Positions 57,491 through 64,000 of a stretch of 64,000 bases of DNA are shown in pieces (the stretch's first letter is position 1; each line of letters starts with the position of its first letter). The notes below the pieces were generated by a model. It had not been told where the DNA came from, ran no database searches, and saw only the letters and a list, made by a program, of their open reading frames with translations. A program made the translations under genes and the position numbers. The stretch is from assembly GCA_964569085.1 (NCBI GenBank), contig CAZMTA010000008.1, positions 67,243 through 131,242 of the forward strand, in the 5' to 3' direction. The DNA comes from JAJCZZ01 sp964569085 (GTDB lineage Bacteria; Gemmatimonadota; Gemmatimonadetes; Longimicrobiales; Gaopeijiaceae).

Positions 57491-58036
57491 TCAGACCCGC
57501 ACCACGCACCGGAAGCCGCGGGCCGCGTAGTAGGACTCGGCGCCGTTGTGGTACACGAAGGTGCGCCCGAACCGGAAGTCCCCGAAGATGGCGCCCCCCA
57601 GCTCCCGCACCTCCGCCGGCGTGGCGAGCCAGCTCGACGTCTTCGTGTCGAAGTCGCCCAGCCCCTGGAGCGCGCGGTACTCGTCCTCGGTGAGGAGGCG
57701 TGCCCCCATGGCCTCGGCGCGGCCCACCGCGCTCCCCTCCGGCTTGTTCTTCTTCCGCGAGGCCAGGGCCGCCTCGTCGTAGCAGAGGCTCCGGCGCCCC
57801 GCCGGACTCTCCTGGGCGCAGTCGAAGAAGACGATCTCCCCGGTGTCGGGGTCCTCCCCCACGACGTCGGGCTCGCCCCCGGAAGCCTCCAGCGCGGCCA
57901 GGACCGCCAGCGCCGCGGCATGGCCCCCGAGCCGCTCCTCCACCGACGCCCAGTCCACCTCCGGATGGCGCTCCGGGTTCGCCTCGAAGCGTGTGCGGAG
58001 CGTGTCCAGGAGTGCGGTGCGGTCGGCGTCGTTCAT
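57491..58036 (-). CDS. DUF4256 family protein
   Basis: This 181-residue soluble protein matches DUF4256. Conserved phrases include LLDTLRTRFEANPERHPEVDWASVEERL near the start, the central GEPDVVGEDPDTGEIVFFDCAQESPAGRRSLCYDEAALASRKKNKPEGSAV, ARLLTEDEYRALQGLGDFDTKTSSWLATPAEVRELGGAIFGDFRFGRTFVYHNGAESYYAARGFR. The length equals the family norm of about 180-190. The function is not established. A TATACT hexamer lies 41 bp upstream of the ATG on the minus strand. It converges with the metallo-beta-lactamase-like gene 23 bp away. Confidence 0.9.
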   Translation of the reverse strand: MNDADRTALLDTLRTRFEANPERHPEVDWASVEERLGGHAAALAVLAALEASGGEPDVVGEDPDTGEIVFFDCAQESPAGRRSLCYDEAALASRKKNKPEGSAVGRAEAMGARLLTEDEYRALQGLGDFDTKTSSWLATPAEVRELGGAIFGDFRFGRTFVYHNGAESYYAARGFRCVVRV

Positions 58037-58076
58037 GGCGGCGGCGGTGGAGGACGGAGTGCGGCACGGACCCCCC

Positions 58077-58082
58077 AGTATA
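58077..58082 (-). promoter_or_regulatory. TATACT -10 box for the DUF4256 gene
   Basis: Minus-strand TATACT, close to the sigma-70 -10 consensus, ends 40 bp before ATG 58036. Confidence 0.45.
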
Positions 58083-58228
58083 GACCTCCCGCCCCGCCCG
58101 CGCCCCCGACCCGGAGAGCCGCCCCGGCAGCATTCTTGCTCGACTCGGGGGGCACACGGGCCCCGGGCGTACCGACCCCGGGACGCCCCCCTCTCCGAAC
58201 CCGGCCCCTCCCTCCCCACGGACCCCCC

Positions 58229-59614
58229 ATGGCCACGCTCTCCACCGTCGATCCCGCCACCGAAGAAGAGATCGAGACCTACGAGCTCATGAGCCGGGAC
58301 GCGGCGTTCGAGAAGGTGGAGGCCTGCCACGCCGCCTTCCTGGAATGGCGGACGCGGAGCCACGAGGAGCGGGCGCCCGTGCTCCGGGATCTGGCCGAGG
58401 CCCTCCGGGACCACGCGGACGACCTGGCCGAGCTCATGACCCGGGAGACCGGCAAGCTCCTCCGGGACGGCCGCATGGAGGTCGAGCTCTGCGCCCAGCT
58501 CTTCGAGTACGCCGCCGAGCAGGGGCCGAAGGAGCTGGCCGACGAGGAGCGCACGTACCGCGGCGGCAAGAAGCCCGGCCTCGTCTCGTACCGCCCCATC
58601 GGCGTCATCTACAGCATCCAGCCGTGGAACTTCCCCGTCTACCAGCCGGTCCGGGTCCTGGCCGCCAACCTCATGGCGGGCAACGGCTGCATCCTGAAGC
58701 ACGCCAGCATCTGCACCGGGAGCGGGCTCCTGCTCCGGGACGTCTTCCTGGACGCGGGGCTCCCCGAGGGGCTCTTCGACGTGGTGGTCGTCGACCACGA
58801 CGTCTCCGACGAGCTCATCGCCCACGAGCGGGTGCGGGGCGTGACGCTGACGGGGAGCGACGACGCCGGCCGCCACATCGCCCAGGTCGCGGGCAAGCAC
58901 CTCAAGAAGACCGTGCTGGAGCTCGGCTCCAACGACGCCTACCTGGTGCTGGAGGACGCGGACCTCGAGCGGGCGGTGAAGACGTGCGTGACGGGGCGCC
59001 TCTACAACAACGGCGAGACCTGCGTCTCCGCCAAGCGCTTCATCGTCACCGACGCCGTCTACGACGAGTTCGTGGACGCCTTCGTGGAGCGCATGGAGGC
59101 CGTCACCCTGGGCGATCCCACGGAGGACGACACCGAGCTCGGGCCCCTGGCCAGCCGGGAGCAGTACGAGACGATCGTCGAGCAGGTCCGGGCGAGCCTG
59201 GAAGGCGGCGCCACGCTGCGCTGCGGCGGCGTCCCCGAGGACCGGGAGGAGGGAGACGGCTTCTACTTCCCCGCCACCGTCCTCACCGACTGCGCGCCGG
59301 GCACCCCGGCCTACGACGACGAGCTCTTCGGCCCCGTGGCGTCGGTGATCCGGGCCCGGGACGCCGACGACGCCATGCGCATCGCCAACGACAGCCGCTA
59401 CGGGCTGGGCGGCGCCATCTTCAGCCAGGACGTGGAGCGCGCCCGGGCCCTGGCCCGCGACGAGTTCGACACCGGCATGGTCCGGATCAACTCCTTCGGC
59501 ACCGCCGACCCCAACATGCCCTTCGGGGGCGTGAAGGACTCGGGCTACGGTCGGGAGCACGGAGGCTTCGGCATGAAGGAGTTCGTGAACGTGAAGGCGG
59601 TCTTCATGCCGTGA
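58229..59614 (+). CDS. NAD(P)-dependent aldehyde dehydrogenase (succinate-semialdehyde-like)
   Basis: This 461-residue enzyme oxidises an aldehyde to the acid. The catalytic cysteine lies in NNGETCVSAKRF, the general-base Glu in VLELGSNDAYLVLEDAD, and the cofactor region is WNFPVYQPVRVLAANLMAGNGCILKHAS, TLTGSDDAGRHIAQVAGK. The C-terminal NMPFGGVKDSGYGREHGGFGMKEFVNVKAVF is diagnostic for the succinate-semialdehyde dehydrogenase-like branch, which acts in GABA and related pathways. The usual ELGGxxP is ELGSNDA, a common variation in this branch. ATG 58229 starts the family's first strand. Confidence 0.92.
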   Translation: MATLSTVDPATEEEIETYELMSRDAAFEKVEACHAAFLEWRTRSHEERAPVLRDLAEALRDHADDLAELMTRETGKLLRDGRMEVELCAQLFEYAAEQGPKELADEERTYRGGKKPGLVSYRPIGVIYSIQPWNFPVYQPVRVLAANLMAGNGCILKHASICTGSGLLLRDVFLDAGLPEGLFDVVVVDHDVSDELIAHERVRGVTLTGSDDAGRHIAQVAGKHLKKTVLELGSNDAYLVLEDADLERAVKTCVTGRLYNNGETCVSAKRFIVTDAVYDEFVDAFVERMEAVTLGDPTEDDTELGPLASREQYETIVEQVRASLEGGATLRCGGVPEDREEGDGFYFPATVLTDCAPGTPAYDDELFGPVASVIRARDADDAMRIANDSRYGLGGAIFSQDVERARALARDEFDTGMVRINSFGTADPNMPFGGVKDSGYGREHGGFGMKEFVNVKAVFMP

Positions 59615-59682
59615 GGCGGACGGGCGGCCACCCCGGACGGGGGCATGCCCACGGGCGTCTGGTCCCCCCCGGGGGCGCGCTC

Positions 59683-59688
59683 TAGGTT
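59683..59688 (+). promoter_or_regulatory. TAGGTT -10-like box for the M28 gene
   Basis: TAGGTT ends 46 bp before the proposed ATC start and lies downstream of the only upstream ATG (59645), which would therefore be left out of the transcript. Confidence 0.4.
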
Positions 59689-59734
59689 GGCGGCTCGCCG
59701 TCTTCCTCGCCGATTCGACCCCGGGAGCCCTCCC

Positions 59735-61545
59735 ATCCGCCCCTTCCCCACGCTCCTCCGGCGGCTGGCCGTCGTGCTGGCCCTCCCCGCCCTCGCCTGC
59801 GACCCCGGCACCGGGACCCGCACCGGCCCTGAGCCCCTCTCCGTGGAGGAGGCCGTGGACGCCGTCTCCTACGCCACCTTCACCGAGCACATGGAGGCGC
59901 TGTCCAGCGATCGGATGGCGGGTCGGCGCCCGGGCACGCCCGGGTACGACTCGGCGGCCGCCTACGTGATCCGGGAGGCCCGGGCGCTGGGGCTCGAGCC
60001 CGGGGGCGTGGACGGGACGTACCTCCAGCCCATCACGTTCCGGCGGGCGAGCGTGGCCCCCGGCGGCGCGAGCCTCACCGTGGGCGGCCGGTCCCTGGCC
60101 CTCGGCTCCGACTTCACCCTCTCGCCCCGCATCTACTCGGACCGGACCGACCTCCGGGCCCCGCTGGTCTTCGCGGGCTACGGGATCCACGCGCCGGAGC
60201 TGGGCTGGGACGACTTCCAGGGGCTCGACGTGGCGGGGGCGCTCGTCGTGACCCTGGCCGGAGCCCCCGAGGGCTTCGGCTCGCTGGAGCGCACCGTGCT
60301 CTCCAGCTCGAAGGTGCGGGAGGCCGAGCTGCTGGCGCGGGGCGCCGCGGGCGTGGTGGTGGTCGAGGCCGGCGAGCTTCCCGAGGGCGCCGCGCCCCGG
60401 CCGCGGACCGGCTACCGGGTCCCGGGGGCGGAGGACGGCGCGGCGGCCGACGCGGCCGCGGACCGGGAGGAGCTGGACGCGGCGCTCACGGTCCCGCCGC
60501 GCGTGGCCGAGGNNNNNNNNNNNNNNNNNNNNNNNNNNNNNNNNNNNNNNNNNNNNNNNNNNNNNNNNNNNNNNNNNNNNNNNNNNNNNNNNNNNNNNNN
60601 NNNNNNNNNNNNGCGGACCGGGAGGAGCTGGACGCGGCGCTCACGGTCCCGCCGCGCGTGGCCGAGGCGTGGATGCGCGCGGCCGGCCGGGAGCTCGACG
60701 AGGTCCGGGCCGCCCTCCAGGCCGGCGAGCCCCGGTCGTTCGACCTGGGGCTGGAGGCCCACCTCACGGCCACCTTCGAGCACGAGGCCTTCGAGAGCGC
60801 CAACGTGGCCGCGCTCCTGCCCGGCACCGACCCGGCGCGGGCGGACGAGCACCTGGTCATGACCGCCCACCTGGACCACCTGGGCGTCGGCGCGCCCCAG
60901 GACGGCGACTCCATCTACAACGGGACGCTGGACAACGCCTCGGGCTCCTCGGCGCTCCTGACGCTGGCCGCGGCGCTCACCCGCATGGAGGCCCCCCGGC
61001 GCTCGCTCCTCTTCCTGTGGGTGACCGCCGAGGAGTCGGGGCTCCTGGGCTCGGAGTACTTCGCCCGCTTCCCCACCGTGGACGGGACGGTCGTGGCCAA
61101 CCAGAACGTGGACGGCGTCATGGGCATGATCGCCACCGCCACCGACATGCTGGCCTTCGGCTACGAGCACTCGAACCTCTCGGAGGCCGTGGACTTCGCC
61201 GTGGCCCGCACCGGCACCCCCATCAGCCCCGACCCCACGCTGGACCAGAACCTCTTCATCCGCAGCGACCAGTACGCCTTCGTCCGACAGGGCGTCCCGG
61301 CCATCTGGGTCCAGAGCGGCCGCACCAGCGCCGACCCGGGCGTCGACGCCCAGCAGGAGCTGAACGACTGGATCGCCGAGCGCTACCACCGCCCCACCGA
61401 CGACATGGACCAGCCGGTGGCCCGGGCGGGCGTGGAGGTGGAGCTCCGCACCAACCTCCTCGTGACCCACTACGTCCTGAACGAGATGGACGAGGTGGCG
61501 TGGGACACGGAGAGCTTCCTGTACGGCTTGCGGCCGGAGGGCTGA
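59735..61545 (+). CDS. M28-family aminopeptidase lipoprotein, split by a false gap
   Basis: This exported zinc aminopeptidase has a lipoprotein-like signal (FPTLLRRLAVVLALPALAC), a PA-type insert domain at about residues 100-210 and a C-terminal M28 domain. The metal-binding residues are visible in MTAHLDHLGVGAPQDGD, GTLDNASGSSALL, TAEESGLLGSEYF, NQNVDGVMG and the final His in RYHRPTDDMD. The gene is broken by 100 N plus a duplicated 55 bp (removing 155 nt restores the frame, giving 551 residues). The natural N-terminus begins at an ATC codon at 59735, where ATG would be expected. ATG 59645 is the only canonical alternative and would add 30 unlikely residues. Confidence 0.85.
60513..60612. 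other. False assembly gap (100 N) between 55-bp duplicates
   Basis: Bases 60458-60512 and 60613-60667 are identical over 55 bp, the same length as at the other false gap. It splits the M28 gene, which becomes intact when one copy and the Ns are removed. Confidence 0.92.
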
Positions 61546-61619
61546 GGACGGGGCAGGCCCGGCGACCCTGAGGCGGCGGCCCGTGTACCACACGGGACGC
61601 TCCTCCCGCCCCGACCGCC

Positions 61620-62648
61620 ATGCCCCGAGCCCTCCTCACCCTGATCGCCCTCGCGGCGTGCGCCTGCTCCGGCGCCGCCCTGGGCGAGGCCGCCCCCGAG
61701 CCCCCCGGCCGCCCCGTCGTCCTCCTCGTCCACGGCGCCGGGGTGGAGGACCAGGACACCACCCAGCTCCGCCGCGGATGGGCCCGGGCGCTGGACGAGG
61801 GCATCCGCACCGTGCGCGACCACGGCATCCTGGCGCGGGAGGACGTGCGGCTGGTGTGGTACGCCGACGCCCTGGCCGACACCGTCCGGACGGGGTGCGC
61901 CGAGGAGCGCGAGGGCGCACGGGAGCGACCCACCGGCTGGGCGGGGAACGTGGGCACGGTGCTGGGCGGCGCCGGCACGCTGATGGCCACGGTGGGCGCG
62001 TGGATGGGCGGCGCGGAAGGCGACGCGCTGGAGACGCTGGCCCGCGACCTCTCGTGGCTCGGCGACGACCGCCGGCGCTGCGCCGCCGGCCAGCGCCTGG
62101 CGGACGCCCTGGCGCGCGCCCACGCCGAGCGCCGCCCCGTGATCCTGGTCACCCACAGCTTCGGCGGCATGGTGGCCTACGACCACCTCCTCACCCGGGA
62201 CGCCCCCGAGCCGGTGGTGGATCGCTGGATCACCGTGGGGTCCCTGGTGGGCCACCCGGAGGTGCGGGAGCTCCTGCTGGCCGGCGGGCCCGGCCGGCTC
62301 CCCGACGGCGTGGGCTCCTGGGTCAACGTGCGCGACCCCGCCGACCCCCTCTCGGCCGGGCTCCGGGGCGTGGAGCCGGCGGAGGACCGTCCCGGCTCCG
62401 TCGAGGACCGCCGCACCGAGCGTCCGGCACGGGGCGACGCCCACGAGATGGAGCGCTACCTGGGGGACCCGGCCACGGCCCGGGCGGTGCTGGAGGCGTG
62501 GTGCGCGGCGGGGGGATCGTGCGCGCCCGGCGGGTCGCCCTCCGCCTCACGACCCGTGGAGGCGGGGGCGCGTCAGTGGACCACGATGCCGACGGCGATG
62601 CCGAATGGGGGAGCCGCCCACATCTCGGGGTACGCGTCCGTGAGGTAG
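61620..62648 (+). CDS. Alpha/beta-hydrolase (lipase-like) lipoprotein
   Basis: This 342-residue predicted lipoprotein (lipobox LAAC) contains an alpha/beta-hydrolase core: the oxyanion-hole strand VVLLVHGAGVEDQDT and the nucleophile elbow VILVTHSFGGMVAYDHLL (GxSxG form THSFG). An extra insertion (residues 95-155, including GWAGNVGTVLGGAGTLMATVGAW) may be a membrane-associated loop. The substrate is unknown; esterase or lipase activity is inferred from the elbow. The last 25 codons overlap the convergent membrane protein, and this tail (SASRPVEAGARQWTTMPTAMPNGG) looks non-native, so translation may end earlier in some relatives. Confidence 0.75.
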   Translation: MPRALLTLIALAACACSGAALGEAAPEPPGRPVVLLVHGAGVEDQDTTQLRRGWARALDEGIRTVRDHGILAREDVRLVWYADALADTVRTGCAEEREGARERPTGWAGNVGTVLGGAGTLMATVGAWMGGAEGDALETLARDLSWLGDDRRRCAAGQRLADALARAHAERRPVILVTHSFGGMVAYDHLLTRDAPEPVVDRWITVGSLVGHPEVRELLLAGGPGRLPDGVGSWVNVRDPADPLSAGLRGVEPAEDRPGSVEDRRTERPARGDAHEMERYLGDPATARAVLEAWCAAGGSCAPGGSPSASRPVEAGARQWTTMPTAMPNGGAAHISGYASVR

Positions 62649-63076
62649 GCCACCAGCGCGACCCCCGTGGACAGGAGCACGCCGGGCCACAGGGCTCCCC
62701 TCGAGCGGTCGAAGAGGTGCGCGGCGAGGGGGGCGGCGGCCGCCGAGAGGAGCAGGCCTTCGGCGACGCCGGCGAACTCCCGCTGGTCGACGGGCTTGTG
62801 GCGCGACGCCCAGTACCCGAGCCCCAGGCCGACCCCGAACCCCACCGTCGCGCCGATCACCGCGCCGCCGACGCGGTTCGCCACGGAGGACCCTTCGGCC
62901 GTTGACGCCACCGGCTCCTGGGCCCTCAGCGGTCCAGCCAGGAGCGCGCCGCCGAGCACCGCCAGGGCCGAGCACCGGAGGAGCCCGGACTTCCTGAACC
63001 GACGCGGCCGGGGCGTGCGTCGAGCGTGCGGGTGCCCCGGACGAGGCACGACGGCGCGGTCGGGGAGACGGGGCAT
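62573..63076 (-). CDS. Secreted or membrane protein of unknown function
   Basis: This 167-residue protein has a basic N-terminus with a signal-like hydrophobic stretch (GLLRCSALAVLGGALLAGPLRAQ) and three further hydrophobic or glycine-rich segments (VGGAVIGATVGFGVGLGLGYWA, GLLLSAAAAPLAAHLF and GVLLSTGVALVAYLTDAYPEMW). The first resembles a glycine-zipper. No family is recognised. The start ATG at 63076 is one of two in-frame ATGs; its upstream flank is the end of tex. The 3' end overlaps the alpha/beta-hydrolase tail by 76 bp on the opposite strand. Confidence 0.6.
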   Translation of the reverse strand: MPRLPDRAVVPRPGHPHARRTPRPRRFRKSGLLRCSALAVLGGALLAGPLRAQEPVASTAEGSSVANRVGGAVIGATVGFGVGLGLGYWASRHKPVDQREFAGVAEGLLLSAAAAPLAAHLFDRSRGALWPGVLLSTGVALVAYLTDAYPEMWAAPPFGIAVGIVVH

Positions 63077-63145
63077 GGCCCACGGTAGCGCGCCCCGCAC
63101 CTCATCCGCCAGAGGGCGGCGCTCGAAGCCCAGGGCGGCCGGCGG

Positions 63146-64000
63146 CTAGTCCCCCGCCGCCTTCATCGACAGCCCGATCCGCCCGCGCTCCAGGTCCACG
63201 CTCAGCACCCGGACCCGCACCGTCTGCCCCACGCGCACCACCTCCGAGGCGTCCTTCACGAAGCGGTCGGCGAGCTGGGAGATGTGCACCAGCCCGTCCT
63301 GGTGCACGCCCACGTCCACGAAGGCGCCGAAGGCCACCACGTTGGTGACCACGCCCTGGAGCACCATCCCCTCCTCCAGGTCCTCGGGCTTCTGCACGTC
63401 CTCGCGGAAGGAGGGCGGCTCGAAGTCGTCCCGGGGGTCCCGGCCCGGGCGGCGGAGCTCGGCCAGGATGTCCTCCAGGGTGGGGCGCCCCACGTCCCCG
63501 CCCACCCAGCGGTCGAGCTCCCGCTCCAGCCGGTCCAGGAGCACCTCGTCCCCCACGAGCTCGGCCACCCCGACCCCCAGCTCCCGGGCCATGCGCCGCA
63601 CCAGGTCGTAGCGCTCCGGGTGGACCGCGGTGGCGTCCAGGGGGTGGGCGCCGTCCCGGATGCGGAGGAAGCCCGCCGCCTGCTCGAAGGTCCCCGGCCC
63701 CAGGCGGTGCACCTCCAGCAGCTCCTCCCGGGTGGCGAGCCCGCCCCGCTCCTCCCGGAGCGCCACGATCCCCTCGGCCAGCGACGGCCCGATCCCCGCC
63801 ACGTACGCCAGGAGCGGAGGCGAGGCCGTGTTGACCTCCACGCCCACCCGGTTCACGCACCCCTCCACCACCTGGTCCAGCCGCTCGGCCAGGCGGGTCT
63901 GGTTCACGTCGTGCTGGTACTGCCCCACCCCGATGGAGCGGGCGTCGATCTTCACCAGCTCGGCCAGGGGGTCCTGGAGCCGCCGGGCGATGGAGACCGC
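63146..64000 (-). CDS. tex: Tex family S1 RNA-binding protein, C-terminal part
   Basis: This is the C-terminal 284 residues of the transcription accessory protein Tex, which continues past the window end. The last bases before the edge read AVSIARRLQDPLAELVKIDARSIGVGQYQHDVNQTRLAERLDQVVEGCVNRVGVEVNTAS, the Tex YqgF-to-helix-hairpin-helix junction. ASPPLLAYVAGIGPSLAEGIVALREERG is the HhH domain, and VLQGVVTNVVAFGAFVDVGVHQDGLVHISQLADRFVKDASEVV is the S1 domain. Tex binds RNA and affects transcription and stress tolerance in several bacteria. The stop at 63146 is clear; the start lies beyond 64000. Confidence 0.93.
   Translation of the reverse strand, partial: AVSIARRLQDPLAELVKIDARSIGVGQYQHDVNQTRLAERLDQVVEGCVNRVGVEVNTASPPLLAYVAGIGPSLAEGIVALREERGGLATREELLEVHRLGPGTFEQAAGFLRIRDGAHPLDATAVHPERYDLVRRMARELGVGVAELVGDEVLLDRLERELDRWVGGDVGRPTLEDILAELRRPGRDPRDDFEPPSFREDVQKPEDLEEGMVLQGVVTNVVAFGAFVDVGVHQDGLVHISQLADRFVKDASEVVRVGQTVRVRVLSVDLERGRIGLSMKAAGD

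Overview
The window is very GC-rich (roughly 70-75% by eye) bacterial chromosomal sequence from a draft or metagenome scaffold. It holds three runs of exactly 100 N. The gene content suggests a Gram-negative soil or aquatic bacterium, most likely a member of Gemmatimonadota. This is inferred from an LPS heptose epimerase (hldD), many lipoproteins, a PadR plus ADOP-type permease pair, BlaI with an M56-TonB sensor, several secreted S9/M28/M20/M49-type peptidases and LVIVD and FG-GAP repeat proteins. There is no 16S rRNA or marker phylogeny to prove it. No tRNA, rRNA, insertion sequence, prophage or convincing CRISPR array was seen.

Layout. 1-12 kb: end of a metzincin-like protease, thyX, a BIG2/LVIVD repeat protein, a diguanylate cyclase, an amidohydrolase lipoprotein, DUF1697, a Tat-exported ankyrin protein, a BlaI/M56-TonB regulatory pair and hldD. 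11.8-12.0 kb: an intergenic array of alternating inverted repeats with short unique spacers. 12.1-17.4 kb: two small zinc-binding proteins, then two genes each interrupted by one in-frame TGA exactly at the catalytic cysteine (an OsmC-like protein and a peroxiredoxin lipoprotein), with an acyl/malonyl-CoA synthetase and a sodium:solute symporter between them. Each TGA is followed at the right distance by a stem-loop that fits a bacterial SECIS, so both are read here as selenoproteins. 17.4-35 kb: a TPR membrane protein, lipoproteins, a DUF1343/NamZ-like protein, PadR-ADOP, an M49-like metallopeptidase, an ArsR-SRPBCC pair, DinB, M20, an aminotransferase, a FAD oxidoreductase and an FG-GAP protein. 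35-48 kb: a secreted metallo-beta-lactamase-fold hydrolase, an AddA-type helicase-nuclease, a fasciclin lipoprotein, a YdjM-like membrane protein, a BON-MscS channel, an unknown acidic protein, an S9 peptidase, a cytochrome c and DinB. 48.4-64 kb: a tandem repeat beside an assembly gap, an AddB-type Fe-S nuclease (split by a false gap), a symporter operon with two small membrane proteins, glycosyltransferases, a class-B3-like metallo-beta-lactamase, an aldehyde dehydrogenase, an M28 aminopeptidase (split by a false gap), an alpha/beta hydrolase and the C-terminal part of Tex.

Two of the three gaps (51236-51335 and 60513-60612) are flanked by identical 55-bp direct repeats. Deleting one copy plus the Ns restores a full reading frame in both cases, so they are scaffolding artefacts and not real gaps.

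Promoter reading. A TAnnTT-like box lies 34-73 nt upstream of many starts. In four genes a -10-like hexamer ends exactly 6 nt before ATG, which suggests leaderless mRNAs. The same box helps to place three unusual (CTG, CTG, ATC) candidate start codons.
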